Counted from the first letter of the stretch, positions 24,772-36,864 are shown. The stretch is DNA of 64,000 nucleotides from Methylobacterium oryzihabitans (GCF_004004555.2 NZ_SACP01000002.1:1-64000), one strand, 5' to 3'. Numbers and translations: made by a program. The notes: a model not told the origin generated them from the letters alone.

Positions 24772-27700
24772 ATGAACCTCCATCGCCCCATCGTCCCGTC
24801 ACGGATGAACCTCGGCTCCGGCAAGGACTTCCGGCTCGAATACCTCAACGTCGACATCGACCCGAGCTGGTATCCGGACGTCCTCATCGACCTCAGCACC
24901 GCCGAGGGGCTGGAGGACGGGTTCACGGTCGAGACCGCCCGGTTCGGCCCGGTCACGCTCCAGCCCGGCAGCTTCGACGAGATCATCGCCTACGACGTGC
25001 TGGAGCAGGTGCCCGATCTCATCGGCATGATGACGGCCTGCCTGAAGCTGCTGCGGCTCGGCGGCACCTTCGACATCAACGTGCCCTACGACCTGTCCTT
25101 CGGCGCGTGGCAGGACCCGACCCACCTGCGCACCTTCAACGAGCGCAGCTGGCAGTACTATTCCGAGTGGTTCTGGTATCTCGGCTGGAACGAGGCCCGC
25201 TTCGAGCGCGACACGCTCCAGTACGTCCTGTCGCCGGTCGGCATCGAGCTGCACGAGAAGGGCGTCGACGGCCAGGAGCTGACCCGGGTGCCGCGCGCGA
25301 TCGACTCGCTCCAGGTGCGCCTGCGCAAGGTCGAGCTGTCGGAGGAGGACCGCCACACCTGGAACATCTACCGCGAGGGGCCGCGCCAGGAGGCGCAGTC
25401 CCGCGCCGCCATGCTGGCCAACGCCCGGGCCCTCGCCGAGGCCGCCGGCCCTGCCCCCGGGCAGGCCGCCGGCCCGGCGCCCGGGGCTCCGGCACGGCCC
25501 GCACGCCCGGAGGCCCCGGCTCCCGTCGCGAACCTGCACACGCCGATGGCGGTCTCCTCCGCCCCGGCTCCCGCGATGACGCCCGACCCGGCTCCTGCCG
25601 CTGCCCTCGCGCCGTTCTCCGGCGGATGGAGCACCGTCCGGGACCGGCACTGCCTCTGGATCGTCGCGCCCGACGGCAACCCGCACCATCAGGCCTTCGC
25701 CGAGATCGCCGAGGGCCTGCAGGAGGCGTTCGCCGAACTCGGCGGCTCCGCGCCGGTCGTCTACCACCCGTCCGAGTGGCGCGGCCGGCTGCCGATCGTC
25801 TTCGGCGCGCACCTGCTCACCAAGACCGGCCTCCCGCCCCTCCCCGAGGGCAGCATCGTCTTCAACCTGGAACAGATCTCCGACGAGAGCCAGGTCCTGA
25901 ACCGGAACTACTTCACGCTGATGCGCAAGCATTCGGTGCTCGACTTCAGCGACCGCAACCGGCGCACCCTGGTCCGGGCCGGCATCCCCCATGCGGACCT
26001 GCTCGAGGTCGGCTACAGCCCCGGCCTCACCCGCATCCGTCCGGTCGCCCAGGCGGACAAGGACATCGACGTCCTGTTCTACGGCTCCACCAACGAGCGC
26101 CGGGCCCGCATCCTGACCGCGCTCCAGGAGAAGGGCCTGAAGGTCGCCAACCTGTTCGGCGTCTACGGCGAGGAGCGCGACGCGATGATCGCCCGCGCCA
26201 AGGTGGTGCTGAACCTGCACTACTACCGCGCCTCGATCTTCGAGGCGGTGCGGGTGTCCTACCTGCTGGCCAACCGCGTCTGCGTCGTGTCGGAGGGGGA
26301 GCCGGGCGATCCGGACGCGGCGCGCTTCGCCGGCGGCCTCGCCATGGTCCCTTACGACGCCCTGGTGGCGACCTGCGTCGCCCTGGCGGCCGATCCGGAG
26401 CGGCGCGAGTCCCTCGCCGAGGCCGGCTTCGCGCGCATGCTGGCGTCGCGGCAGGCCGACCTGCTTCGCGCGCGGTTCTTCCCGGACGCGCCGGAGCCGG
26501 CCCCGCTGCCGGCCGCTCTCGCGGCACCGACGCACGCCGCGCCCGATCCGGAAGTGGTTCCGCTTCCCGCGGCGGAGATGGTCCCCGCCCCCGCGGAGGA
26601 AGCGGCGGCCATCCCCGCCGCGGCGGTGGCCACCGTCGTCGTGCGTGACATGGTTCCCGCCCCCGCAGCGGAAGCGGTCGCGCCCGCCACGACGCCCCGC
26701 CATCTTCCCCAGGGCTACGTGGTCCGGACCGGGAACGAGCACTTCATCGACGCGCCGACCGGCATCGTCCACCAGCATCAGGTCTACGAGATCGCCGCCT
26801 ACCTCGTGCAGCGCGGCGGCTTCGAGCGGATCATCGACGTCGGCTGCGGGTCGGGCGAGAAGCTGCGTGCCCTCGACGACCGCTGCCAGATCATCGCCGT
26901 CGACGCCGCGCCGATGCGCGACCTCGTGGCCGCGAACCTGCCCAAGGCGCTGTTCGTCGAGCACGACCTGGAGACGGGCGTGCCGCGGCTGAACCGGCAG
27001 GTGCTGTCGAACGCGGTCATCCTCTGCTCGGACGTGATCGAGCACCTGCGCGAGCCGGAGCATCTGCTGCGCGACCTCGCCCGGATGTCGAAGACCAGCG
27101 CCTACACCCTGCTCTCGACGCCCGACCGGGTGCGGGCCCGCGGGCTGCTCGACCAGGGCCCGCCCACCAACCCCGCCCACACCATGGAATGGACCGCCGA
27201 CGAGCTCGGCCGCTTCCTGCGCGATTGCGGTTTCCCGGACCAGTCCTTCCTCGGCTACACCCTCAACAACGACCACGACCTCGCCCGCAGCACGGTCCTG
27301 TCGATCGCGGGGCGCGAGGCGTCCTACCGGCCCCAGCCCGTCGCCCGGACGGTGGCGGCGGTCATCAACGTCTTCAACGAGAACGACGTGATCGAGACGG
27401 TGGTGCGCTACCTGCACGACCAGGGCGTCGAGGTCCACGTCATCGACAACTGGTCGACCGACGGCTCCCTGGAGACCGTGCTGGCGCTGGCGCAGGAGGG
27501 CGTCTGCGTCCGGGTCCTGCGCTTCCCCGAGCAGCCGACCGACCAGTACCTCTGGGCCGACCAGTTGCGCCACACCGCCGCCTACGCGGCGACGCTGTCG
27601 GCGGACTGGGTGATCCACTACGACGCCGACGAGCTGCGGGCCTCGCCCTGGCGCGGCGTCTCGCTCGTCGACGCGATCGGCTTCGTGGATGCCTGCGGCT

Positions 27701-28341
27701 ACACGGCGATCGACTTCACCGTGGTGAACTTCCCGTTCACGCGCGGGCAGGCGCCGCAGCCGTTCTCGCCGCACAACTACCGCTTCTTCGATTTCGGCCG
27801 CGATCCCTCGCACCTGCGACAGATCAAGGGCTGGAAGAACACCGGGCAGGTGGTCGATCTCGCCTCCAGCGGCGGCCACGTGGCGCAGTTCCCCGGCCTG
27901 CGGGTCTACCCGCTGAAGTTCCTCAACCGGCACTACCCGCTGCGCTCGCCCGAGCAGGCGATGCGCAAGGTGTTCCGCGACCGGCTGCCGCGCATCGAGA
28001 AGGAGCGCAGCGAGCTGCGCTGGCACACCCACTACGACACCTACGAGGCCACGAAGGTGATCGAGCCGTGGCGACGCCAGGAACTGCTGAACTTCGACCC
28101 CAACATGTTCGAGGCCGAGTATCTGGTCGAGCGCCTGACCGGCATCGGCATCGAGACCGACGCCCGCGCGGTGCCCAACATCGACACGCGCTTCCGCCAG
28201 GACGCGATGCAGCGCGAGGCGCAGGTCGCCATCGAGCGCGGCATCCGCGATCTGGCGCAGGAGAACGCGAGACTGCGCGACGAACTCGCCCGCCTGTGGG
28301 ACGACCGCAGCGGTCTGGCGAAGCAGGTGGCGGCCGAGTAG
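24772..28341 (+). CDS. Four-domain methyltransferase/glycosyltransferase fusion protein
   Basis: This single 1189-residue frame has, in order: a SAM-methyltransferase-like domain (1-190; MNLGSGKDFRLEYLNVDID, DVLEQVPDLIGMM); a Pro/Ala linker (225-282); a glycosyltransferase-like domain of the CgeB/GT1 type (285-570; DVLFYGSTNERRARILTAL, NLHYYRASIFEAVRVSYLLA); another Pro/Ala linker (571-642); a second SAM methyltransferase (645-847; IIDVGCGSGEKLRALD, LCSDVIEHLREPEHLLRDL); a GT2-type glycosyltransferase (858-1140; VFNENDVIETVVRYL, DNWSTDGSL, IHYDADE); and a short coiled coil. It probably builds or decorates a surface polysaccharide. It is not in a visible polysaccharide operon. Confidence 0.86.
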   Translation: MNLHRPIVPSRMNLGSGKDFRLEYLNVDIDPSWYPDVLIDLSTAEGLEDGFTVETARFGPVTLQPGSFDEIIAYDVLEQVPDLIGMMTACLKLLRLGGTFDINVPYDLSFGAWQDPTHLRTFNERSWQYYSEWFWYLGWNEARFERDTLQYVLSPVGIELHEKGVDGQELTRVPRAIDSLQVRLRKVELSEEDRHTWNIYREGPRQEAQSRAAMLANARALAEAAGPAPGQAAGPAPGAPARPARPEAPAPVANLHTPMAVSSAPAPAMTPDPAPAAALAPFSGGWSTVRDRHCLWIVAPDGNPHHQAFAEIAEGLQEAFAELGGSAPVVYHPSEWRGRLPIVFGAHLLTKTGLPPLPEGSIVFNLEQISDESQVLNRNYFTLMRKHSVLDFSDRNRRTLVRAGIPHADLLEVGYSPGLTRIRPVAQADKDIDVLFYGSTNERRARILTALQEKGLKVANLFGVYGEERDAMIARAKVVLNLHYYRASIFEAVRVSYLLANRVCVVSEGEPGDPDAARFAGGLAMVPYDALVATCVALAADPERRESLAEAGFARMLASRQADLLRARFFPDAPEPAPLPAALAAPTHAAPDPEVVPLPAAEMVPAPAEEAAAIPAAAVATVVVRDMVPAPAAEAVAPATTPRHLPQGYVVRTGNEHFIDAPTGIVHQHQVYEIAAYLVQRGGFERIIDVGCGSGEKLRALDDRCQIIAVDAAPMRDLVAANLPKALFVEHDLETGVPRLNRQVLSNAVILCSDVIEHLREPEHLLRDLARMSKTSAYTLLSTPDRVRARGLLDQGPPTNPAHTMEWTADELGRFLRDCGFPDQSFLGYTLNNDHDLARSTVLSIAGREASYRPQPVARTVAAVINVFNENDVIETVVRYLHDQGVEVHVIDNWSTDGSLETVLALAQEGVCVRVLRFPEQPTDQYLWADQLRHTAAYAATLSADWVIHYDADELRASPWRGVSLVDAIGFVDACGYTAIDFTVVNFPFTRGQAPQPFSPHNYRFFDFGRDPSHLRQIKGWKNTGQVVDLASSGGHVAQFPGLRVYPLKFLNRHYPLRSPEQAMRKVFRDRLPRIEKERSELRWHTHYDTYEATKVIEPWRRQELLNFDPNMFEAEYLVERLTGIGIETDARAVPNIDTRFRQDAMQREAQVAIERGIRDLAQENARLRDELARLWDDRSGLAKQVAAE

Positions 28342-28346
28342 GAGGC

Positions 28347-29168
28347 TCACCCGGCGGCCGCGACCTCGATCCAGTGCCCGTCCGGGTCGCGCAGGATCAG
28401 CCGGTCGGATTCGTCGGCGGCGATCCGGTCGGCGAGCCCGGCGCGCAGACCAGCGACCCTCTCCGGCGACCCGGGCGCGAAGACCAGCCGGGTCGCCGCG
28501 GCGGCGTCGTGCGACGGCCTCGAACCACTGCGGTCGAAGTCGCCGCGGTAGCACAGCAGCTCGACATGCGGCGGCCCGCCGCCCGGCAGGCCGAGGGCGG
28601 TGACCTCGACCTGCGGGTCGGCGACCGCGTCGAGCCGGGCCTGTTCCGGGCCGTGGTTGAGCGAGCGCCCGGCGACGCGGAGCCCGAGGCGCTCGTAGAA
28701 CGCGACGCTGCGGCCGGTGTCGGCGACCGAGATCGCCGAGTGGTCGATGCCGAGATGGAGGCCGGGCCGGCGCCACGCCTCGGGCACGCCGTTCGCCGGA
28801 AAGGCCAGCAATTCGAGCGGGTGGCCCTCGGGGTCGCGGAACTTGAACGCGCTCACGCCCCCGGAGCGGTCCGGCAGGCGCTCGGGCCCGGCCCGCGAGA
28901 TCGGCGTCCAGCCGGGCACGGCGCGAAGCTGCGCATAGGCCGCCGCCATGTCGGAGACCACGATCGCGGCATGCTGGAACAGCGGGCTCCAGCCGGGCAC
29001 CTCGGCCGGGTACGGCCGCGCCGCCCCGCCGAGGAGGTCGACCGGCAGGCCGCCGAGTTCGACCCCGCCCGCGCGCCGGGAGAAGCCGAGGGCGCGCGCG
29101 TAGAACTCCGCCAGCCGGTCCGGGTCGGTGCAGACGAGGCGCAGGCGCGCCAGACGCAGCCCGCTCAC
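28347..29168 (-). CDS. Double VOC-domain (glyoxalase/dioxygenase superfamily) protein
   Basis: The protein has 273 residues from a GTG that overlaps the stop of the gluconolactonase-like gene (GTGA at 29168-29165). It contains two VOC modules: residues 1-130 (RLRLVCTDPDRLAEFYARAL, FKFRDPEGHPLELLAF) and 145-270 (IDHSAISVADTGRSVAFYER, LILRDPDGHWIEVA). VOC proteins use paired modules to hold a metal for dioxygenation or isomerisation. It belongs to the minus-strand gene set VOC, SMP-30, cupin, DoxX, so a catabolic step on a small organic acid or sugar lactone is inferred. Confidence 0.82.
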   Translation of the reverse strand: MSGLRLARLRLVCTDPDRLAEFYARALGFSRRAGGVELGGLPVDLLGGAARPYPAEVPGWSPLFQHAAIVVSDMAAAYAQLRAVPGWTPISRAGPERLPDRSGGVSAFKFRDPEGHPLELLAFPANGVPEAWRRPGLHLGIDHSAISVADTGRSVAFYERLGLRVAGRSLNHGPEQARLDAVADPQVEVTALGLPGGGPPHVELLCYRGDFDRSGSRPSHDAAAATRLVFAPGSPERVAGLRAGLADRIAADESDRLILRDPDGHWIEVAAAG

Positions 29169-30067
29169 GGCCACTGCACCCCGCGCCGGTCGAGGAAGAT
29201 GCCGTACAGGGTGTGCGAGCCGCCGATGAACAGCCGGTTCTTGTGCAGCCCCCCGAAGGTGAGGTTCGAGACCCGGTGCGGCACCAGGATCTTGCCGAGG
29301 AGCTTTCCGTCCGGGTCGAGGCAATGCACGCCGTCGGCGGCGCTCGACCAGACATTGCCATCCTCGTCGACCCGCATCCCGTCGCAATAGCCCGGCGCGA
29401 TGGTGTGGAAGACGTCGCCGCCGGTGAGGCGACCGTCCGGCCCGACGTCGAACACCCGGATGTACTGGCGCGGGTTCGGCTTCCTCTGGTCGCCGGTCTC
29501 GGCGACGTAGAGCCGGCGCTCGTCGGGCGAGAAGGCGAGGCCGTTCGGCCCGTCGAAATCCGTCGCCATCGCGTCGAGGCGGCCGGTCTCGGGATCGAGG
29601 CGGTAGAGGGCCGGCGGCTGCTCGGAGACCTGCCGGCCGCCCTCGTAGTCGTTCGAGATGCCGTAGAGCGGGTCGGTGAACCAGATCGTGCCGTCGGACT
29701 TCACCACCACGTCGTTGGGCGCGTTGAGGCGCCGGCCGTCGTGGTGGGTCGCCAGCACCGTCACCTCCCCGGTCGGCTCGGTGCGGGTGAGGCAGCGGCC
29801 GCGATGCGAGCAGGCGATCAGCCGGCCCTGGCGGTCGCGGGTCTGGCCGTTGGCGTAGTCCGAGGGCGCGCGGTAGACCGAGAAACCCTCGCCCTCGATC
29901 CAGCGCATCGTGCGGTTGCGCGGCAGATCCTGGAACAGCAGGCAGTTCGCGTCGCCGAACCACACCGGTCCCTCGATCCAGCGGAAGCCCGAGCCGAGTT
30001 CCTCGAGCGGGGCGTTGGCGAGGATGTAATGCGCGAAGCGGGGATCGTGGATCTCGAACCCGTCCAT
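29165..30067 (-). CDS. SMP-30/gluconolactonase family lactone hydrolase
   Basis: The 300-residue six-bladed beta-propeller has the family metal-site elements FRWIEGPVWFGDANCLLF, HHDGRRLNAPNDVVVKSDGT, IWFTDPLYGI, GPNGLAFSPDERRLYVAETG and CDGMRVDEDGNVWSSAADGV. These enzymes open sugar lactones with a divalent metal. No signal peptide is seen, so it acts in the cytoplasm. It is followed by the VOC gene with a 4-bp overlap and preceded by the cupin gene by 4 bp. Confidence 0.92.
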   Translation of the reverse strand: MDGFEIHDPRFAHYILANAPLEELGSGFRWIEGPVWFGDANCLLFQDLPRNRTMRWIEGEGFSVYRAPSDYANGQTRDRQGRLIACSHRGRCLTRTEPTGEVTVLATHHDGRRLNAPNDVVVKSDGTIWFTDPLYGISNDYEGGRQVSEQPPALYRLDPETGRLDAMATDFDGPNGLAFSPDERRLYVAETGDQRKPNPRQYIRVFDVGPDGRLTGGDVFHTIAPGYCDGMRVDEDGNVWSSAADGVHCLDPDGKLLGKILVPHRVSNLTFGGLHKNRLFIGGSHTLYGIFLDRRGVQWP

Positions 30068-30071
30068 GGCG

Positions 30072-30518
30072 TCACCGGAACCGGCAGGCCGCGGCGAGGG
30101 TCGGGGCCGCGTCGAACTGCACGATCATCAGCACGCAGGGCTCGTCGCCGACCGTTCCGGAATAATGCCCCTTGCGGCCGTCGGTCTCGCGGGTGTTCTG
30201 GTCCTCGCCGAACGAGATCTCGCCCGGCCCCATCTCGACCCGGGTCCCGTCCATCGCCTCGACGAACCAGCGGCCGGAGAGCGGGATGATCCATTGCGGC
30301 TTCGGGTTCTCGTGCCAGTCGCCGGTCCAGCCGACCGGCTGCACGGTCACGAACACCGTGGCGCCGTCGCGGGTCTTCTGCCCCTGCCATTGCGGCGCGG
30401 CCGGCGGCGACATCGACTTGCGCTCGAACTCGGTCATGTGGCAGCGGGACTGGCGGCTGATGCCGGCCTCGTCGGTCCACAGGTGCCAGTAGGGGATGCG
30501 CGGGCTGTCGTCGGTCAT
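30072..30518 (-). CDS. Cupin-fold protein
   Basis: The protein has 148 residues from the ATG at 30518, which overlaps the DoxX stop (ATGA). It has a single cupin barrel with WHENPKPQWIIPLSGRWFVE, MGPGEISFGEDQN and GHYSGTVGDEPCVLMIVQF. One typical metal His cluster is only partly present. Its role is unknown; the operon position suggests helping the lactone/oxidoreductase pathway. Confidence 0.7.
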   Translation of the reverse strand: MTDDSPRIPYWHLWTDEAGISRQSRCHMTEFERKSMSPPAAPQWQGQKTRDGATVFVTVQPVGWTGDWHENPKPQWIIPLSGRWFVEAMDGTRVEMGPGEISFGEDQNTRETDGRKGHYSGTVGDEPCVLMIVQFDAAPTLAAACRFR

Positions 30519-30991
30519 GGCTGCTCCCGGACGATCCGGTAGGGGTCGGAGGAGGCCAGCGGCGCGTCGAGGAAGCGCGCGACGCCGTCGGCCCCGGTGC
30601 CGAAGGTGATGAGGAGAAAGCCGCCGGCCAGCGCGAGGTTCTTCCAGAAGTCCCAGAACAGGGTGCGGCCCCGGCTCTGCGGCCCGTCCCAGAAGTCGCC
30701 GGGCTTCCAGAACGGCTTCCACAGCAGGGCGGTGACGGCGCAGTAGCCGGCGAGCACGAAGGCGGCGGCGCGGTCGGCGATGCCGGTGAGGACGCCCAGC
30801 GACATCACCACCTCGACGAACAGCCCGGCGCAGATCAGCGCCGCGGCGGCCCCCCGGCTCGCCACCGCCTCCTGCGCCTGCCCGACCGCGCCGCGGAAGT
30901 TGAGGATCTTGTCGAGGGCGCTGAACGGCAGGAACAGCAGCACCAGGACGAGGCGGACCAGGAACGCCACGACGAGGCTCAGGGACGGCAT
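30515..30991 (-). CDS. DoxX-family membrane protein
   Basis: The 158-residue inner-membrane protein has four hydrophobic segments (SLVVAFLVRLVLVLLFLPFS, AAALICAGLFVEVVMSLGVL, AAAFVLAGYCAVTALLW, NLALAGGFLLITFG) and the DoxX-like LDKILNFRGAVGQAQ. Homologues partner with oxidoreductases at the membrane. It is the first gene of the minus-strand set and is divergent from the GMC oxidoreductase, which fits an electron-transfer link. The start at 30991 is preferred over 31111, which would add 40 residues with no membrane character. Confidence 0.8.
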   Translation of the reverse strand: MPSLSLVVAFLVRLVLVLLFLPFSALDKILNFRGAVGQAQEAVASRGAAAALICAGLFVEVVMSLGVLTGIADRAAAFVLAGYCAVTALLWKPFWKPGDFWDGPQSRGRTLFWDFWKNLALAGGFLLITFGTGADGVARFLDAPLASSDPYRIVREQP

Positions 30992-31133
30992 CGGGACCTC
31001 ATCCTCGCCGGCAGGGCGCGACATTGCCGGCCGCGACATTCCGGCAAAGTGGGGCGGGATCGACGGGCGGGCAGCCCCCTCCATATGCACCCGCGACATG
31101 ACGGGGCGCACCCGCCGCCAGGGAACCCGAGCG

Positions 31134-32705
31134 ATGGATCAATCCCGGCACTACGACGCGGTGGTCATCGGCTCGGGGCCGGGGGGCGGCACGATGGCGT
31201 GGCGCCTCGCGCAGACCGGCAAGCGGGTGCTGCTGCTGGAGCGCGGCGGCTACCTGCCGCGCGAGCGCGAGAACTGGGACAGCCAGGCGGTGTTCGTCGA
31301 TGCCCGCTACCAGGCGCCCGAGACGTGGTACGGCGCCGACGGGTCGCGCTTCCATCCCGGCCTGCACTACTATGTCGGCGGCAACAGCAAGGTCTACGGC
31401 GCGGTGCTGCTGCGCCTGCGCGAGCGCGACTTCCACGCGGTCCGCCACGTCGACGGCGTGTCGCCGGAATGGCCGCTGAAATACGACGTGTTCGAGCCCT
31501 ATTATCAGGCCGCCGAGGAGCTGTTCCACGTCCACGGCCTGCGCGGCGAGGACCCGACCGAGCCGCCGGCGCCCAAGCCCTACGCCTACCCGCCGGTCTC
31601 GCACGAGCCGCGGATCCAGGAGTTGTTCGACGGGCTCAGGCGCGAGGGCCACCGCCCGTTCCACCTGCCGGTCGGCGTGCTGCTCGACGAGCGCGACGGC
31701 AAGCCTCTGCCGCACTCGGCCTGCATCCGCTGCGACGCCTTCGACGGCTATCCCTGCCTCACCAACGGCAAGGCCGACGCCCAGGTGATCTGCGTCGACC
31801 CGGCGCTCGCCGCCCACGACAACCTCACCCTGTGGACCGGCGCCTATGTCGAGCGCCTCGTCACCGATCCGGCCGGGCGCAGCGTCACCGGGGTCGAGCT
31901 GGTGCGCGACGGGGTGCGCCAGACCGTGTCCGGCGACATCGTGGTGGTGGCCTGCGGCGCCCTGTCCTCGGCGCTGCTGCTGCTGCGCTCGGGCAGCGAC
32001 GCCCATCCGGACGGGCTCGCCAACCGCTCGGGCCTCGTCGGGCGCAACTACATGCGCCACAACAACTCGACCGTGCTGGCGATCTCGAAGACGCCGAACC
32101 CGACCCGGTTCCAGAAGACCCTCGGGCTCAACGACTTCTATTTCGGCTCGGACGACTGGGAGTACCCCCTCGGCCACATCCAGATGGTCGGCAAGTCCGA
32201 CGGCACCCAGATCCACGGCGAGGGGCTTCCGGGCTTCCTGCAATGGTTCCCCGAGAAGCCGTTCGACTGGATCGCCCGGCACTCCCTCGACTTCTGGCTC
32301 ACCTCCGAGGACCTGCCGCGGCCGGAGAACCGGATCTTCTACGACGGCGACCGGGTGCGGCTCGACCTGACCCAGACCAACGAGGAGGCGCACCGGCGCC
32401 TGCGCGGCAAGCTGCGCGACCTGTGCGACCGGCTCGACGTGCACCCGCACCTGTTCGACCGCTCGCTCTACCTCGGCAAGGACGTGCCGATCGGCGGCAC
32501 CGCGCATCAGGCCGGCACCCTGCGCTTCGGCGAGGACCCGGCGGGTTCGGTGCTCGACCTCGACTGCCGGGCGCACGGGGTCGACAACCTCTACGTCACC
32601 GATGCGAGCTTCTTCCCGTCGATCGGCGCGGTGAACCCGACCCTCACCATCATCGCCAACGCCCTGCGGGTCGGCGACATCGTGGCGGGGCGGCTCGGGG
32701 GGTGA
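31134..32705 (+). CDS. GMC-family FAD oxidoreductase
   Basis: The 523-residue protein oxidises an alcohol or sugar carbon using FAD. It shows the dinucleotide fold [39 protein letters not shown], and the C-terminal GMC_oxred_C with the catalytic-region [15 protein letters not shown] and [20 protein letters not shown]. No Tat signal is visible, so it may work in the cytoplasm or with the DoxX protein. Divergence from the DoxX/cupin/lactonase/VOC genes suggests a pathway in which a sugar or polyol is oxidised to a lactone and then hydrolysed; this is inference. Confidence 0.9.
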   Translation: MDQSRHYDAVVIGSGPGGGTMAWRLAQTGKRVLLLERGGYLPRERENWDSQAVFVDARYQAPETWYGADGSRFHPGLHYYVGGNSKVYGAVLLRLRERDFHAVRHVDGVSPEWPLKYDVFEPYYQAAEELFHVHGLRGEDPTEPPAPKPYAYPPVSHEPRIQELFDGLRREGHRPFHLPVGVLLDERDGKPLPHSACIRCDAFDGYPCLTNGKADAQVICVDPALAAHDNLTLWTGAYVERLVTDPAGRSVTGVELVRDGVRQTVSGDIVVVACGALSSALLLLRSGSDAHPDGLANRSGLVGRNYMRHNNSTVLAISKTPNPTRFQKTLGLNDFYFGSDDWEYPLGHIQMVGKSDGTQIHGEGLPGFLQWFPEKPFDWIARHSLDFWLTSEDLPRPENRIFYDGDRVRLDLTQTNEEAHRRLRGKLRDLCDRLDVHPHLFDRSLYLGKDVPIGGTAHQAGTLRFGEDPAGSVLDLDCRAHGVDNLYVTDASFFPSIGAVNPTLTIIANALRVGDIVAGRLGG

Positions 32706-32726
32706 GCGGGCCGCGGGGCCGGGCCG

Positions 32727-32740
32727 ATTTCGTATGACAG
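32727..32740 (+). repeat. Fragment of a family A repeat (right end only)
   Basis: CGATTTCGTATGAC at 22 bp past the oxidoreductase stop matches the right end of copies A3 and A5. The rest of the element is absent, so this is a remnant. Confidence 0.4.
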
Positions 32741-32796
32741 CGCGGCGTTCGCGGCTTAGACGGGCGGGATTCCTCCCGTCGGATCCGAGAATCGTC

Positions 32797-33909
32797 ATGT
32801 CTGCCGCCCCTCGTCCCGTTCCGCGCCCGGGCGTCCTCGACATCGAAGCCTACGTGCCGGGCAAGTCGGCGGCCCCGGCCGGGGTGAAGCTGCACAAGCT
32901 GTCCTCGAACGAGACCCCGCTCGGCGCGAGCCCGGCCGCGATCGCGGCGATGCGCGCCGCCGCCGACGGGCTCGAACTCTACCCGGACGGCAACGCCACC
33001 GCCCTGCGCGAGGCGATCGCCCGCAAGTACGGGCTCGACCCCGCCCGGATCGTCTGCGGCGCCGGCTCGGACGAGCTGCTGTCGCTCCTGACCTACGCCT
33101 ATATGGGCCCGGGCGACGAGGGGCTGTACTCGCAATACGGCTTCCTGGTGTACCGCATCGCGATCCTGGCGGCGGGCGGCACGCCGGTGGTGGCGCCCGA
33201 GCGCGACCACCGCACCGACGTCGATGCGCTCCTCGCCGCGGTGACGCCGCGCACCCGCATCGTCTACCTCGCCAACCCGAACAACCCGACCGGCACCTAC
33301 CTGCCGTTCGACGAGGTCCGCCGCCTGCATGCCGGCCTGCCGAAGGACGTGCTGCTGATCCTCGACGCGGCCTATGCCGAGTACGTGCGCCGCAACGACT
33401 ACGCCGCCGGGCTCGAACTGGTGCTCGAATCCGAGAACGTCGTGATGACCCGGACCTTCTCGAAGGTCTACGGGCTCGCGGCCCTGCGCATCGGCTGGAT
33501 GGTGGCGCCGGAGGCGGTGGCCGACGCGGTCAACCGCATCCGCGGGCCGTTCAACGTCGGCGCCGCCGCGATCAGTGCGGGCGCCGCCGCGATCGCCGAC
33601 GACGCCCACCTGACCGCGGCGCTCGCCCACAACGACGAATGGCTGCCGAAGGTGACGAAGGCGGTCGAGGCGCTGGGGCTCACGGTCACGCCGAGCGTCG
33701 GCAACTTCGTGCTGATCCACTTCCCCGAGGCGCCCGGCCGCACCGCCGCGGAGGCCGACGCCTTCCTCACCGCCCGCGGGCTGATCCTGCGCCGGGTCGG
33801 CGCCTACGGCCTGCCCAACGCCCTGCGCATGACGATCGGCCCGGCCGAGGCCAACGAGGCGGTGATCGCGGCCCTGACCGACTTCGTGCGGGAGCGGGCG
33901 GATGCCTGA
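32797..33909 (+). CDS. hisC: Histidinol-phosphate / aromatic aminotransferase (HisC family)
   Basis: The 370-residue PLP enzyme has [68 protein letters not shown] and the PLP-lysine motif [18 protein letters not shown]. HisC transfers an amino group to imidazole-acetol phosphate; many alphaproteobacterial copies next to tyrC act on prephenate or phenylpyruvate instead. The 8-bp overlap with the next gene (a TyrC-type dehydrogenase) favours an aromatic amino-acid role here. Confidence 0.93.
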   Translation: MSAAPRPVPRPGVLDIEAYVPGKSAAPAGVKLHKLSSNETPLGASPAAIAAMRAAADGLELYPDGNATALREAIARKYGLDPARIVCGAGSDELLSLLTYAYMGPGDEGLYSQYGFLVYRIAILAAGGTPVVAPERDHRTDVDALLAAVTPRTRIVYLANPNNPTGTYLPFDEVRRLHAGLPKDVLLILDAAYAEYVRRNDYAAGLELVLESENVVMTRTFSKVYGLAALRIGWMVAPEAVADAVNRIRGPFNVGAAAISAGAAAIADDAHLTAALAHNDEWLPKVTKAVEALGLTVTPSVGNFVLIHFPEAPGRTAAEADAFLTARGLILRRVGAYGLPNALRMTIGPAEANEAVIAALTDFVRERADA

Positions 33910-34843
33910 CCCGGCGGCGTTCCGGCGCCTCGCGATCGTCGGGCTCGGGCTGATCGGCTCGTCGATCGCCCGGGGCGCCCGCGCCCGGGGCCTCGCCGGC
34001 GCGATCGTGGCGATCGACCGCGACGAGGCGGTGCTGGAGCGGGTGCGGGCGCTCGGCCTCGCGGACGAGGCCACGGCCGACCTCGCCGCGGGCGTGGCCG
34101 GGGCCGACCTCGTGATCCTGTGCGTGCCGGTGGGCGCGATCGGCGTGGTGGCCGCCGCGATGGCACCGCACCTTGCGCCTGGCGCGATCGTGTCCGACGT
34201 CGGCTCGGTGAAGGCCGCGGTGGTCGCCGCCGCCCTGCCGCACCTGCCGACCCATGTCGCCTTCGTGCCGGCCCATCCGGTCGCCGGCACCGAGCATTCC
34301 GGGCCGGATGCCGGCTTCGCCGCGCTGTTCCACGGCCGCTGGTGCATCCTCACCCCGCCCGAGGGCGCTCCCCCCGAGGCGGTGGCGCGGGTCGGGCGGT
34401 TCTGGGAGGGGCTCGGCTCGGTGGTCGAGACGATGAGTCCGGCTCATCACGACCTCGTGCTGGCGATCACCAGCCACGTGCCGCACCTCATCGCCTACAA
34501 CATCGTCGGCACCGCCGCCGACCTGGAGACGGTGACGCAGTCCGAGGTCATCAAGTTCTCGGCCGGCGGCTTTCGCGATTTCACCCGCATCGCCGCCTCC
34601 GACCCGACGATGTGGCGCGACATCTTCCTCACCAACAAGGACGCGGTGCTGGAGATGCTCGGCCGCTTCAACGAGGATCTGGCGCTGCTCGCCCGGGCGA
34701 TCCGCTGGGACGACGGCGAGGCCCTGCACGCCCTGTTCACCCGCACCCGGACGATCCGCCGCGGCATCGTGGCGATGGGCCAGGAGACGGCGGAGCCGGA
34801 TTTCGGCCGCCGCGGCAAGGAAGCCGGGGCGGGGCCGGGGTGA
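33902..34843 (+). CDS. tyrC: Prephenate/arogenate dehydrogenase
   Basis: The 313-residue enzyme oxidises prephenate or arogenate on the way to tyrosine. It has the N-terminal NAD fold [51 protein letters not shown], the active-site [20 protein letters not shown] and the helical C-domain with [19 protein letters not shown]. The ATG at 33902 lies 8 bp inside hisC, so the two are translationally coupled. Confidence 0.94.
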   Translation: MPDPAAFRRLAIVGLGLIGSSIARGARARGLAGAIVAIDRDEAVLERVRALGLADEATADLAAGVAGADLVILCVPVGAIGVVAAAMAPHLAPGAIVSDVGSVKAAVVAAALPHLPTHVAFVPAHPVAGTEHSGPDAGFAALFHGRWCILTPPEGAPPEAVARVGRFWEGLGSVVETMSPAHHDLVLAITSHVPHLIAYNIVGTAADLETVTQSEVIKFSAGGFRDFTRIAASDPTMWRDIFLTNKDAVLEMLGRFNEDLALLARAIRWDDGEALHALFTRTRTIRRGIVAMGQETAEPDFGRRGKEAGAGPG

Positions 34844-34936
34844 GGCCGGGGCGTGGGGTGTGCACCGTGGTTGGTGCGCGTTCCTCCTGGCTCCGCAACA
34901 GTACAGGGCCATCCGGCGAACAGTAGACCCGCGCCT

Positions 34937-35087
34937 CCCCTCTCCCGAGTGGGAGAGGGGCCGGGGGTGAGGGTGGCTCGGCCTCCGCAATGACCCTGAA
35001 CCGTCGAGCTGCGCAGCTTCATGCTCAGCGTCCGATACTGAACCGTCTCCACCCTCACCCCTACCCCTCTCCCACTCTGGAGAGGGG
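34937..35087. repeat. Family D inverted-repeat element
   Basis: The left end is a perfect hairpin (CCCCTCTCCC, GAGT, GGGAGAGGGG; 34937-34960) followed by GGGGGTGAGGGTGG. The right end is a near reverse complement (CCACCCTCACCCCTACC then a CCCCTCTCC/GGAGAGGGG hairpin, 35064-35087). About 75 bp of unique sequence lies between. It fills most of the 320-bp gap between tyrC and the convergent hutU and could terminate transcription from both sides. No gene is seen in this gap. Confidence 0.75.
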
Positions 35088-35163
35088 ATCCCGCGCTTGA
35101 TCTTGAAAAGTATCTTCCTGAAATAGCCGCGCGTCTGCCGGGCGAGCAGAACCCGCCCCGCCC

Positions 35164-36831
<1,668 letters not shown>

Positions 36832-36864
36832 GGCCGGGCTCCCGGAGCGAGGATCTGACAAGAC

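Noticed and set aside
24799..29361. Very long minus-strand open frame opposite the four-domain gene
   Set aside because: High GC keeps antisense frames open. It has no domain, runs through several real genes and shows Arg/Ala/Gly-rich composition typical of shadow frames.
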